NCBI GenBank assembly: GCA_900544985.1
Contig: UQXK01000036.1
Coordinates: 1 to 17,189 of the forward strand
Source of the DNA: an uncultured Eubacteriales bacterium
GTDB lineage: Bacteria > Bacillota > Clostridia > Oscillospirales > CAG-272
DNA: 17,189 nt
Direction: 5' to 3'
The position numbers were made by a program, and so were the translations under genes. Below the pieces are notes generated by a model, which did not search any database, was not told the origin of the DNA, and saw only the letters and a program-made list of their open reading frames with translations. Shown here in pieces: positions 7,426 to 15,477 of this stretch (its first letter is position 1; the number at the start of each line of letters is the position of its first letter).

Positions 7426-7908
7426 ATGGCAAAACTTCACATTCTTCACGACAATGATCCCACACTCCGCAAAAAAAGCAGAGAAGTAGACGAGATAACC
7501 GCGAGAACAAAAACGCTTCTCGACGACATGCTCGAAACGATGAGAAAAGCCGACGGCGTAGGTCTTGCGGCTCCACAGGTAGGAGTCCTTCGCAGGATAG
7601 TCGTAATAGAAGTTGAAGAGGGAAACGTCATAGAGCTTATAAATCCGGTCATAATAGAAAAAAGCGGTTCGCAGACGGGATATGAAAGCTGCCTTTCCCT
7701 TCCGGGAAAAACAGGAATATGCACACGCCCGAATTTTGTACGCGTAAAGGCGCTCGACAGAAACGGCGTTGAGAGAATATACGAGGGAAAAGAGCTTCTT
7801 GCGCGCTGTTTCTGCCACGAGATAGACCATCTCGACGGCATTCTCTACCCCGACTGCGCCGAAAGAATGCTCACCCCGGAAGAATACAAAGATTACATGG
7901 AAAGCTAA
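7426..7908 (+). CDS. def: peptide deformylase
   Basis: Peptide deformylase removes the formyl group from the N-terminal methionine of new proteins. All three motifs are present in the 160-residue product: GVGLAAPQ (44-51), ESCLSLP with metal ligand Cys89, and HEIDH with His131, Glu132 and His135. ESCLS replaces the more common EGCLS. I start at the ATG at 7426 because AAGGAG lies nine bases before it. An in-frame GTG at 7399 overlaps the priA stop and has no ribosome site. The gene pairs functionally with fmt, next downstream, although a 144-base gap with a hairpin separates them. Confidence 0.96.
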   Translation: MAKLHILHDNDPTLRKKSREVDEITARTKTLLDDMLETMRKADGVGLAAPQVGVLRRIVVIEVEEGNVIELINPVIIEKSGSQTGYESCLSLPGKTGICTRPNFVRVKALDRNGVERIYEGKELLARCFCHEIDHLDGILYPDCAERMLTPEEYKDYMES

Positions 7909-7930
7909 GGCAAAACACACATTTCGCGCC

Positions 7931-7968
7931 GTTTTCTCTCCCGAAGAGAAAACAAAATTATAAATTTT
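7931..7968 (+). promoter_or_regulatory. hairpins in the def-fmt gap
   Basis: GTTTTCTCT (7931-7939) and AGAGAAAAC (7945-7953) form a nine-pair perfect stem with a five-base loop. AAAATT-ATA-AATTTT follows at 7954-7968, and a TTTTTT run begins at 7971. No T tract follows the first stem directly, so efficient termination is unlikely. It may be an attenuator or an mRNA-processing structure. I found no clear promoter for fmt in the rest of the gap. Confidence 0.4.
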
Positions 7969-8052
7969 GATTTTTTCCATGGTAATGCGCGGTGCGCTTT
8001 TTCCCTAAACATTTCATATGCATAAATAAAAAATGAAAGAAATTATAAAACG

Positions 8053-9012
8053 ATGAAAATTCTTTTTATGGGAACTCCCGATTTTGCCGTAACGGCGCTT
8101 TCGGCGATCTTTTCAGAATATAAAAACGATCTTATCGGCGTTGTTACAAAAACAGACACGCCGAAAAACCGCGGCCATGTCATGCTTCCGCCTCCCGTAA
8201 AAGTTGCGGCAGAAAAAATGGGTATTCCCGTATTCCAGCCGCAAAATCTGAAAGAGGAAAATTTCGGTGAAACTTTAAGATCTCTTTCCCCCGATGTGAT
8301 AATCGTCGCCGCATACGGAAAGCTTCTTCCGAAGTATGTTCTCGATTTTCCGACATACGGCTGTATAAACATTCACGCGTCCCTTCTTCCCGAATACCGC
8401 GGTGCCGCCCCGATAGCGCGCGCAATAATGGACGGCAAAAAAGAGCTTGGAATAACCATAATGTATATGGAAGAAGGACTCGACACGGGCGACATGATAA
8501 TGTCCTCCTCTCTCACTTTTGAAAACAAAGAAAACAAGGGAGAGATAGAGCAAAAGCTTTCCGAGCTCGGTGCAGACATGATAGTCGAAACGCTCGGAAA
8601 ACTTTATCGCGGAGAAAAGCTCGAAACAAAAAAGCAGGACGACGAAAAATCGAACTACGCCGCCAAAATAGAAAAATCCGACTGTGAAATAGATTTTTCA
8701 AGAAGCGCTACGGAAATAGAAAACCTCGTGCGCGCCCTTGCTCCCGCGCCGTATGCCTTTACGACTTTAAACGGAAAAAATATAAAAATAGCAAAAGTCC
8801 ATGCCGAAAATGACGGAGCTCATACAGATTACGGCACTGTCACCGAAACAAACGCAAAAGGCGACGGCAAAATCAAAGTCGCCGCAAAAGACGGCTCCGT
8901 ATTCATCGACAGGCTCATTCCCGAAGGAAAGAAAGAGATGTCCGCAGGCGATTTTGTCCGCGGCCGCGGAATAAACACGGGCGACATACTCGGCAAAAAG
9001 GAGAAAGAATGA
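8053..9012 (+). CDS. fmt: methionyl-tRNA formyltransferase
   Basis: Fmt formylates initiator Met-tRNA using 10-formyltetrahydrofolate. The 319-residue protein begins MKILFMGTPDFAV. The catalytic residues Asn106, His108 and Asp144 lie in CINIHASLLPEYRGAAPI and EGLDTGDM and fall at the same numbers as in the E. coli enzyme. The C-terminal tRNA-binding domain (about 205-310) contains the usual EIDFSRSATEIENLVRAL segment. Length is standard. The Shine-Dalgarno sequence is weak (GAAAGAAA). The last four bases, ATGA, overlap the start of rsmB. Confidence 0.97.
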   Translation: MKILFMGTPDFAVTALSAIFSEYKNDLIGVVTKTDTPKNRGHVMLPPPVKVAAEKMGIPVFQPQNLKEENFGETLRSLSPDVIIVAAYGKLLPKYVLDFPTYGCINIHASLLPEYRGAAPIARAIMDGKKELGITIMYMEEGLDTGDMIMSSSLTFENKENKGEIEQKLSELGADMIVETLGKLYRGEKLETKKQDDEKSNYAAKIEKSDCEIDFSRSATEIENLVRALAPAPYAFTTLNGKNIKIAKVHAENDGAHTDYGTVTETNAKGDGKIKVAAKDGSVFIDRLIPEGKKEMSAGDFVRGRGINTGDILGKKEKE

Positions 9013-10325
9013 ACGCAAGAGAAGCGGCTTACTCCGCACTTTTAAGATATGAGAACAACGCCTCGTATTCAAATATAGAGCTTGACGGAACGATCAAAAA
9101 ATACGGTCTTTCAGGGGTGGAAAAATCGTTTTTCACCGCGCTTTTCTACGGAGTTATCGAACGCACAATAACTCTCGATTACTATATATCGGCGCTCTCC
9201 GAAAGAAAAATAGAAGAGATAGACAAAAACATTCTCGTTACTCTCAGAATGGGTATGTACCAGCTGATCTATATGACAAAAGTCCCCGAAAGCGCCGCCG
9301 TAAACGAGAGCGTCACGCTTGCGCGCCGCTTTTATGCAAGAAAAAACAGCGAAAATTTTGTAAACGCCGTCTTGCGCACGTTTATAAGAGAAAAAGGCAA
9401 AATAAAGTTGCCCGATAAGCAAAAAGAGCCGATTAAATATCTCTCCGTAAAATATGCAATGCCCGAATGGATATGCGAAATATTCAAAAGAGATTACGGA
9501 TATGCCCGCGCCGAAAAAATACTTGACAGCATGAACTCATCTCCGAATATAACTCTTCGTGTGAACACTCTGAAAACGACAAGAGAAGCGCTCCGCGAAA
9601 AGCTCGCGGCGGACGGAATAAAAACGGAATTTACCGAATTTTCAAAAAACGGGCTTCGCCTTTCAAGCTCCGTGCCGTACTCCTCCATATCAAAATACGA
9701 AGATGAATTTTTCGTACAGGACGAAGCGTCCCAGCTCTGCGTAGAAGCGCTTGACGCAAAAGCGGGAGAAAAAATTCTCGATGCGTGCGCCTGCCCCGGA
9801 GGAAAGAGCTTCGGAATCGCAATGCAAATGGAAAACGACGGTGAAATAATCTCCGCCGATCTTCATAAAAACAAGCTCTCTCTTATAGAAAAAGGAGCAG
9901 AAAGGCTCGGAATTTCCATTATCCGCACAAAGGAGAGAAACGCCGCCACCGCAGAAGAAGAAAGCGAAATATACGACAGAATATTACTTGATGTTCCTTG
10001 CTCCGGTCTTGGCGTTATTGCAAAAAAGCCGGATATAAGAAGGAAAAATGAATCCGATATAGAAAGACTTCCGGAAATTCAGAAAAACATACTCGAAAAC
10101 AGCGCGGGGTTATTAAAAAAAGGCGGAACACTTGTATATTCCACCTGTACGATAAACAAACGCGAAAACGCGGATATAATAGACGCTTTTCTTAAAGAAC
10201 ATAAAGAATTTTCCCTCGAACCGTTCGCGCTCTCCTCTCTTTCTTTCGACGGGAAAGCGGAATTTTTACCCGACGAAAGAGAAACAGACGGATTTTTCAT
10301 CGCAAAACTAAAAAAGGCGAAATAA
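9009..10325 (+). CDS. rsmB: 16S rRNA m5C967 methyltransferase RsmB
   Basis: RsmB (Sun/Fmu) methylates a cytosine in helix 31 of 16S rRNA using S-adenosylmethionine. The 438-residue protein has an N-terminal NusB-like helical domain (about 1-130) beginning MNAREAAYSALLRY. A Rossmann methyltransferase domain follows, with SAM motif I DACACPGGKSF, motif IV DVPCSG (Cys331) and motif VI YSTCT (Cys380). By family knowledge Cys380 is the attacking cysteine and Cys331 helps release the product. Its ATG overlaps the fmt stop (ATGA), and AAGGAG precedes it, so it is translationally coupled to fmt. rlmN begins four bases after the stop. Confidence 0.95.
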   Translation: MNAREAAYSALLRYENNASYSNIELDGTIKKYGLSGVEKSFFTALFYGVIERTITLDYYISALSERKIEEIDKNILVTLRMGMYQLIYMTKVPESAAVNESVTLARRFYARKNSENFVNAVLRTFIREKGKIKLPDKQKEPIKYLSVKYAMPEWICEIFKRDYGYARAEKILDSMNSSPNITLRVNTLKTTREALREKLAADGIKTEFTEFSKNGLRLSSSVPYSSISKYEDEFFVQDEASQLCVEALDAKAGEKILDACACPGGKSFGIAMQMENDGEIISADLHKNKLSLIEKGAERLGISIIRTKERNAATAEEESEIYDRILLDVPCSGLGVIAKKPDIRRKNESDIERLPEIQKNILENSAGLLKKGGTLVYSTCTINKRENADIIDAFLKEHKEFSLEPFALSSLSFDGKAEFLPDERETDGFFIAKLKKAK

Positions 10326-10329
10326 ACAT

Positions 10330-11382
10330 ATGGACACAATGACAAAAGTAGATGTATTAAGTCTTTCCCCCGACGAACTGTCTTCCTTTATAGTATCTCT
10401 CGGAGAAAAAAGGTACAGAGCAGACCAGATATACACGTTTCTCATGCGCGGCGCGGGCGATTTTTCGGAGATTTCCAACATACCGAAAGCTCTCATAGAA
10501 AAACTGAAAGAATATGCGTTTCTGCCCGCGGTAAAACAGGTTGACAAGCGCCTTTCCCGCGACGGAACGGCAAAATACCTCTACGAGCTTTACGACGGAG
10601 AGGTAATAGAGAGCGTCATAATGAGATACCGCCACGGAAATACGATATGTATCTCCTCAGAGGCGGGCTGTCCTATGGGGTGCGCATTCTGCGCCTCCAC
10701 GCTTAGCGGTCTTTCAAGAAAACTCCTGCCCTCGGAAATGCTCTCGCAGGTCATAATGACGGCAAAGGACATAGGCGAGCGAATAGACGGCATAGTTCTT
10801 ATGGGAATAGGAGAGCCGCTCGACAACTACGACAACGTGATAAAATTTCTCAGGCTTGTAAACGAAGAAAAAGGACTTAATATCGGATTCCGCCACATTT
10901 CGCTTTCCACCTGCGGAATCGTACCGAAGATATACGACCTTGCAAAAGAAGAGCTGCCGATAACGCTTTCGATATCTCTTCACGCCTCCGACGACGCTAC
11001 GCGCTCTTCCCTCATGCCGGTAAACAAAAAATGGGGGATTGCGAAGCTTCTGCCTGCGTGTGCAGACTATTTTGCCGCGACGGGAAGAAGGATATCATTC
11101 GAATATACGCTCATAAGAGGCAAGAACGACAACGAAGAAGCGGCAACGGCGCTTGCGCATGTACTTAAAAAATATTGCCCGAATATGCCGATACACGTAA
11201 ATCTGATTCCCGTAAACAATGTCGAAGAACGCGGATTTTCTCCGAGCTCTCCCGACGGAATAAAAAAATTCGTCGCAACACTTGAAAAAAATCACATCGT
11301 CGCGACGGTAAGACGACACCTCGGTTCTGATATAGACGCGTCCTGCGGACAGCTCAGAGCCAAAAGAATAAAAGAAAACTGA
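10330..11382 (+). CDS. rlmN: 23S rRNA/tRNA m2A methyltransferase RlmN
   Basis: RlmN is a radical-SAM enzyme that methylates C2 of A2503 in 23S rRNA and of A37 in some tRNAs. The 350-residue protein carries the cluster motif CxxxCxxC at Cys114, Cys118 and Cys121 within EAGCPMGCAFCAS. It also has the GIGEPLDNYDNV loop. Near the C-terminus Cys339, in HLGSDIDASCGQLRAK, matches the cysteine that carries the transient methyl group. The FRHISLSTCGIVP and ISLHASDD segments are typical of RlmN; Cfr differs there. I take the first ATG, ten bases after GGCG; another ATG lies three codons in. It follows rsmB closely and precedes the phosphatase gene after 32 bases. Confidence 0.96.
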   Translation: MDTMTKVDVLSLSPDELSSFIVSLGEKRYRADQIYTFLMRGAGDFSEISNIPKALIEKLKEYAFLPAVKQVDKRLSRDGTAKYLYELYDGEVIESVIMRYRHGNTICISSEAGCPMGCAFCASTLSGLSRKLLPSEMLSQVIMTAKDIGERIDGIVLMGIGEPLDNYDNVIKFLRLVNEEKGLNIGFRHISLSTCGIVPKIYDLAKEELPITLSISLHASDDATRSSLMPVNKKWGIAKLLPACADYFAATGRRISFEYTLIRGKNDNEEAATALAHVLKKYCPNMPIHVNLIPVNNVEERGFSPSSPDGIKKFVATLEKNHIVATVRRHLGSDIDASCGQLRAKRIKEN

Positions 11383-11414
11383 AAGAACATATCTTTCGAG
11401 AAAGGAAAAGACAT

Positions 11415-12197
11415 ATGCTGCTGTACTGCGGAAAAAGCGATATAGGCATGAAGCGCAAGATAAATCAGGATGCTTTTTCGGTAAAACCTATATGGAACGA
11501 CGACGCTCTTCTCATGGTCGTATGCGACGGTATGGGCGGTCACAAAGCGGGAGATACCGCGTCAAAGACCGCCGTTCAGAAATTTATATCCGTCGTGTCA
11601 TCGCGTCCGTGCAAATCGGAAGACATGACAATACGCACCGAAAATATAAAAAACACGCTTGTCGCCGCCGTAAAAGAAGCAAACGAAACCGTTTACAGGC
11701 TTTCTTTAAGCTCCGATGAATATACGGGCATGGGGACGACGCTTGTCGCCGCCATAGTTTCGCGCGGAATGCTCTATGCCGTAAACATAGGCGACAGCAG
11801 ACTATATATAATCACGCGCTACGAAGCAAAGCAGATATCGCGCGACCATTCGTTTGTACAGTTTCTTATACAGACAGGGCAGATAACTCCCGAAGAAGCG
11901 AAAAATTATCCGCGCAAAAACGTTATAACGCGCGCCGTCGGCGTCGCGTCGAAAACGGAAGTGGACTTTTTCAGCATAAACTTACGCAAATGGGGAAGCG
12001 GATACATACTTCTCTGCACAGACGGACTTACAAACTATCTCGACGACAAAACGCTATACGAGCTTCTCTTCCAGAGCCGCGAAAAAGTAGCCCCTACTCC
12101 CGAACAAGAGCTTTCAAAAAAAGCCGATACGCTCATCTCCTACGCCAACAAACAGGGCGGCAGCGACAACATTACGGCGCTTCTTGCAAAATTTTAA
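11415..12197 (+). CDS. prpC: PP2C-family Ser/Thr protein phosphatase
   Basis: This 260-residue PPM/PP2C phosphatase, the Stp/PrpC type, should remove phosphate from Ser/Thr residues placed by the adjacent kinase. Metal-binding and catalytic motifs are all present: KRKINQDAF (Asp19), VCDGMGGHKAGDTAS (Asp38, Gly39), GMGTTL, NIGDSRLY, CTDGLTN (Asp203) and GGSDNIT (Asp241). Length and cytosolic character fit the family, with no membrane segment. GAAAGGA before the ATG supports the start. The kinase gene begins 22 bases after its stop, the standard phosphatase-kinase pair of Firmicutes. Confidence 0.95.
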   Translation: MLLYCGKSDIGMKRKINQDAFSVKPIWNDDALLMVVCDGMGGHKAGDTASKTAVQKFISVVSSRPCKSEDMTIRTENIKNTLVAAVKEANETVYRLSLSSDEYTGMGTTLVAAIVSRGMLYAVNIGDSRLYIITRYEAKQISRDHSFVQFLIQTGQITPEEAKNYPRKNVITRAVGVASKTEVDFFSINLRKWGSGYILLCTDGLTNYLDDKTLYELLFQSREKVAPTPEQELSKKADTLISYANKQGGSDNITALLAKF

Positions 12198-12219
12198 GTA
12201 AACGAAAGGATATGTAACC

Positions 12220-13731
12220 ATGGACGATCCCAAACAGTACATAGGCGAGGTTTTAGACAGACGTTACAGATTAGAGCGTCCCGTAGGCGTCGGCGGCATG
12301 GCTTTCGTTTACGAATCCACCGATATCGTAAGAAATCAGAAGGTGGCAATAAAGCTTTTAAAGGACAAATTTTCCGACGACACGCGCGCCGTAAAAAGAT
12401 TTATAAACGAATCAAAAGCGATAGAGATGCTCGATCACCCCAATATCGTAAAGGTATACGGCACATCTTACCAGAGCGAGAAGAAATATATCGTAATGGA
12501 GCTTATAAACGGTATAACTCTTCGCAAATACATGAACTACAAACACCCGATAGACTGGCGCGAAGCGCTTGAATTTACGGAACAGATACTGCTCGCTCTC
12601 GATCACGCGCACACAAAAGGAATAATCCACAGAGATATAAAGCCGCAGAACATCATGATAGTAAAAGGCGGCAAGATAAAGGTGATGGATTTCGGCATTG
12701 CGAAAATACCGAAAACGGAATCCCTTACGCTTGCCGAAAAAGCGATAGGCACTGTATATTACATAAGCCCCGAACAGGCGAGCAGCAGAAAGATAGACGC
12801 CAGAACAGATATATATTCTCTCGGCGTAATGCTATATGAAATGGTAACGGGAAATCTTCCGTTCACAGCGGACGCCCCCGTATCGGTGATATACAAACAA
12901 ATAAACGAAGCTCCCGTGTCGCCGTCAAAGGTAAACCAGAATATACCTAAGGGTTTGGAACAGATAATTCTTTGCGCAATGGAGAAAAACCCGCAAAACC
13001 GCTATCAGAGCGCGGCGCAGATGCTCAGACACATAAGAAGGCTGAAAATGGAGCCTTCTACGGTCTTCCGCCAACCAAAACCCATACCCCGCACACCTAC
13101 AAGCGAGATGGTAATAAACCGCACGGCAAGGGCGACAAGAGACACCACGGAATTCGATTTTGCCGTAGACCATCGCGAACGCGAGAACATAATTCCCCAA
13201 CCGACGGAGTTAAAAAGACCGAATCCTCCCGTACATCAGTACGTAAGAGAAGAGCCTGCCGAAAAGAATCCCCAAAGATACAAAGAACCCCACCCGTATC
13301 AGAACGAAGCCAAAGAGATCCGCTCTCCGAAAATAACGCAAAGCTCTCTTCCAAACAGGGCAAGAACCGTCCCGCCGCCTGCGGACAGACCCTACCGCCC
13401 CGTACAGTCATCACGAAACGGAGCTTACAATATCCCCGAAAGAAAGCCCCAAGCGAGTACAAACAGAACAAGGAAAAAAGTCCCACAGAGAGGCAGAAAA
13501 TCATCCTCTCAGGCGTCGTATTCTTCCGCCCTGCTTATCCTCGCGATATTTCTCATAGTGGCAATAGCGGGCATAATTTTGCTGTACAACGTACTGTTTG
13601 ATATAAAAGTTCCCGAAAAAGCGCCCGTCACAAAAGAATTTTCCGAAAACGACAAGACTGTTCTTACGGATAACAAATCGGATAAATTCGATTTTTCCGA
13701 TTTGTTTTATAACGGCAAAACACAGATTTAA
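12220..13731 (+). CDS. prkC: PrkC-type membrane Ser/Thr kinase lacking PASTA domains
   Basis: This is a Hanks-type Ser/Thr protein kinase of 503 residues. The kinase domain (about 15-275) has the glycine loop VGVGGMAFVY (22-31), Lys45, Glu64, HRDIKPQN (Asp139, Asn144), DFG at 157-159 and the GTVYYISPEQ activation segment (178-187). A Pro/Arg/Lys-rich cytosolic linker (about 285-432) follows, then one membrane helix (about 433-458, SSALLILAIFLIVAIAGIIL). Only about 43 residues remain outside the membrane. That tail is acidic and lysine-rich and has no PASTA repeat; Bacillus PrkC has three and is near 650 residues. No PASTA-like coding remnant lies in the 110 bases before rsgA, so this is not a simple frameshift. 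The kinase core looks active. Without PASTA domains it should not sense muropeptides in the usual way. Confidence 0.93.
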   Translation: MDDPKQYIGEVLDRRYRLERPVGVGGMAFVYESTDIVRNQKVAIKLLKDKFSDDTRAVKRFINESKAIEMLDHPNIVKVYGTSYQSEKKYIVMELINGITLRKYMNYKHPIDWREALEFTEQILLALDHAHTKGIIHRDIKPQNIMIVKGGKIKVMDFGIAKIPKTESLTLAEKAIGTVYYISPEQASSRKIDARTDIYSLGVMLYEMVTGNLPFTADAPVSVIYKQINEAPVSPSKVNQNIPKGLEQIILCAMEKNPQNRYQSAAQMLRHIRRLKMEPSTVFRQPKPIPRTPTSEMVINRTARATRDTTEFDFAVDHRERENIIPQPTELKRPNPPVHQYVREEPAEKNPQRYKEPHPYQNEAKEIRSPKITQSSLPNRARTVPPPADRPYRPVQSSRNGAYNIPERKPQASTNRTRKKVPQRGRKSSSQASYSSALLILAIFLIVAIAGIILLYNVLFDIKVPEKAPVTKEFSENDKTVLTDNKSDKFDFSDLFYNGKTQI

Positions 13732-13754
13732 AGCGCCGCAAAACGCTTTAAATC
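13725..13754 (+). other. 11-pair stem-loop over the prkC stop codon
   Basis: GATTTAAAGCG (13725-13735) and CGCTTTAAATC (13744-13754) are exact complements around an eight-base loop, CCGCAAAA. The stem contains the prkC stop codon TAA. No T tract follows, so it is not a classical terminator. It could stabilise the upstream mRNA end, mark a processing site, or reduce read-through into rsgA. Confidence 0.5.
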
Positions 13755-13803
13755 GGCTCGGCAAAACGAAAAAATTTACGTTTCGGGCATTTCATGTAAC
13801 ATA

Positions 13804-13816
13804 ACGGCAATGCCGT
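13804..13816 (+). repeat. short copy of the ACGGCAATGCCGT motif
   Basis: ACGGC-AAT-GCCGT makes a five-pair hairpin core identical to the centre of the hairpin at 69-95, and 12 of its 13 bases recur at 17150-17161. Here it lacks the flanking A and T runs. It lies in the prkC-rsgA gap. Confidence 0.45.
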
Positions 13817-13841
13817 CTAAACTATCTTTAATGGTATTTAT

Positions 13842-14756
13842 ATGACAGAAAAGACTTACGGAATCGTTATATCCTGCATAGGCGGGCTTTACACCGTCAG
13901 AAACCAAGACGGAGAAAATTTACAGGCGCGGGCAAGAGGAATCCTTCGGCATGAAAAAAAATCTCCGCTTATCGGAGATACCGTCTCCCTCTGTAAAGAT
14001 AACGGCTCTTATGCGATAGAAGATGTAAAAGAAAGAAAAAATTTTCTTATCCGACCGCCGGTATCGAATATAGACACACTTTTTATCTCATTTGCGCCTG
14101 TCTCCCCCACGCCGAACACGTTTTGTATAGACAAGCTCATATCGATAGCGGAAGCGGCAAATGTGAATGTCGCCATTGTGATAACAAAGTGCGATCTCTC
14201 GCCTGAAAACGCAGAAAAGTATAAAAAAATCTACGCTTTTGCCGATCTTCCCGTTTTTGTCACGTCTTCCGCGGATATGTCGGGAACCGAAAAAATCAAA
14301 AGCTTCATGGAAAACGGCGGAGAGGGAAAAATATATGCCTTTGCAGGCGCCTCCGGAATCGGAAAATCCACGCTTGTAAACACGCTCTATCCGTTTTTAT
14401 CTTTAAAAACGGGGGAACTCTCCAAAAAAACAGAGCGCGGCAAGCAGACCACAAGAACATCGGAGCTTTTCCCTGTTCCCGGCAAAGACGGAAAAACGTT
14501 TTTCGTAGCTGACACTCCCGGTTTTTCGTCGCTTGATTTTTCCTCTGTCGCAGATTTCAAAAAGGAAGAGCTGGCGTCCACTTTCCGCGAATTTTCAAAA
14601 TTTACGGACAAATGCCGCTACCGCGACTGCACCCACACGAAAGAAAACGAGTGCGGCATAATATCCGCAGTAAAACGCGGGGATATCGCAAAAAGCCGAC
14701 ATGACAGTTTTCTATCTATGTATGAAGAGCTTTCGGCAAATCAATATAAGAAATAG
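13842..14756 (+). CDS. rsgA: ribosome small-subunit GTPase RsgA
   Basis: RsgA (YjeQ/YloQ) is a circularly permuted GTPase that checks late 30S subunit maturation. The 304-residue protein has an N-terminal OB-fold (about 1-75). The G motifs are in permuted order: G4 TKCD (115-118), G1 GASGIGKST (169-177) and G3 DTPG (224-227). A C-terminal zinc site follows with Cys258, Cys263, His265 and Cys271 in CRYRDCTHTKENEC. The loop that reads GKHTT or GQHTT in the relatives I know reads GKQTT here (Gln202), so the histidine described as catalytic in E. coli RsgA is Gln. The Shine-Dalgarno sequence is weak. rpe, the usual next gene, is missing. Confidence 0.95.
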   Translation: MTEKTYGIVISCIGGLYTVRNQDGENLQARARGILRHEKKSPLIGDTVSLCKDNGSYAIEDVKERKNFLIRPPVSNIDTLFISFAPVSPTPNTFCIDKLISIAEAANVNVAIVITKCDLSPENAEKYKKIYAFADLPVFVTSSADMSGTEKIKSFMENGGEGKIYAFAGASGIGKSTLVNTLYPFLSLKTGELSKKTERGKQTTRTSELFPVPGKDGKTFFVADTPGFSSLDFSSVADFKKEELASTFREFSKFTDKCRYRDCTHTKENECGIISAVKRGDIAKSRHDSFLSMYEELSANQYKK

Positions 14757-14842
14757 TATAAAGCCCCTGACTCTGCCGTACATTATAATAAAAGTGCGAC
14801 GTTGCCGCGTGTCTTACAGAAGGAAGTAAATTGAACAATTCA

Positions 14843-14877
14843 GAAAACTCAACTTGTGAAAAAGTTGAGTTTTCTTT
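14843..14877 (+). terminator. intrinsic terminator after rsgA
   Basis: GAAAACTCAACTT (14843-14855) and AAGTTGAGTTTTC (14862-14874) form a 13-pair perfect stem with loop GTGAAA, ending in TTTTCTTT. It lies about 87 bases after the rsgA stop and probably ends the cluster transcript. A consensus TATAAT at 14784-14789 upstream has no matching -35, so this element could also act as an attenuator for the downstream gene. Confidence 0.8.
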
Positions 14878-14914
14878 ACACAATCGATAAATAAGGAGTT
14901 AAAGAGATAAAATC

Positions 14915-15352
14915 ATGGGCATTAAAATCAGATATATGGAAAACAAGGACAGGCAGCAGGTTCTCGATATGATGAGAATATTTTATTCATCCGATGCAGT
15001 TTTCAGTAACGGTTCGGAAGAAATATTCAATACGGATATAAACAATTGTATCGATGGCAACCCATATATAGAGGGTTATGTTTTTGAAGACGGCGACAAT
15101 ATTCAAGGATACGCGATGTTAGCAAAAAGTTTCTCGACAGAATTCGGAAAACCTTGCATCTGGATTGAAGACATATATATTAAAGACGAATACCGCGGTT
15201 TGGGAACAGGCAGCCTTTTCCTTAAATTCATTGAAGATAAATATCCTCATTCACTATTTCGTTTAGAGGTCGAAGCCGAAAACGAGAGAGCTGTAAATGT
15301 TTATAAAAAATGCGGATACGATATACTGCCGTATATGGAAATGAAAAAATAA
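14915..15352 (+). CDS. GNAT-family N-acetyltransferase
   Basis: This is a compact 145-residue GNAT protein. The acetyl-CoA motif reads IEDIYIKDEYRGLGTGS (84-100), with the RxxGxG loop, and the closing helix-strand AVNVYKKCGYDILPYMEMKK (126-145) is typical of small GNAT enzymes. It is expected in the cytosol; the substrate is unknown. The start ATG follows AAGGAG (spacing longer than ideal, about 18 bases) and AAAGAGAT nearer by. The gene lies outside the cluster transcript, beyond the rsgA terminator, where rpe is commonly found. Its isoleucine codons are mixed (ATA, ATT and ATC), unlike the strongly ATA-biased gmk, which hints at a different history but is weak evidence. Confidence 0.88.
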   Translation: MGIKIRYMENKDRQQVLDMMRIFYSSDAVFSNGSEEIFNTDINNCIDGNPYIEGYVFEDGDNIQGYAMLAKSFSTEFGKPCIWIEDIYIKDEYRGLGTGSLFLKFIEDKYPHSLFRLEVEAENERAVNVYKKCGYDILPYMEMKK

Positions 15353-15422
15353 TTAAAGTTGCCGTATTGATAAGATATTTTTAAAATGGCAGTAAATACT
15401 TCTCAAAAGAAGCGGTGTGTTT

Positions 15423-15457
15423 AAAAAAGCTCTCGGAATATATCCGAGGGCTTTTTT
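15423..15457. terminator. shared bidirectional terminator
   Basis: A 15-pair stem, AAAAAAGC-TCTCGGA against TCCGAGG-GCTTTTTT, encloses the loop ATATA. One pair is T-G on the plus strand and becomes an A-C mismatch on the minus strand, so it should work best for the plus-strand acetyltransferase. It lies between convergent genes, 20 bases from the mgtE stop, and its A/T ends would give a U tract on both transcripts. Confidence 0.85.
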
Positions 15458-15477
15458 ATATGCGAATTTTTCTTTTA

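Noticed and set aside
7045..7980. 311-codon minus-strand open frame opposite priA and def
   Set aside because: It lies antisense to two conserved genes with intact motifs and shows aromatic and Cys-rich content typical of a shadow frame.
12972..13601. 209-codon plus-strand open frame inside prkC
   Set aside because: It is an alternate frame of the low-complexity, Arg/Pro-rich kinase linker. It has no homology that I recognise, while the prkC frame is clearly correct.
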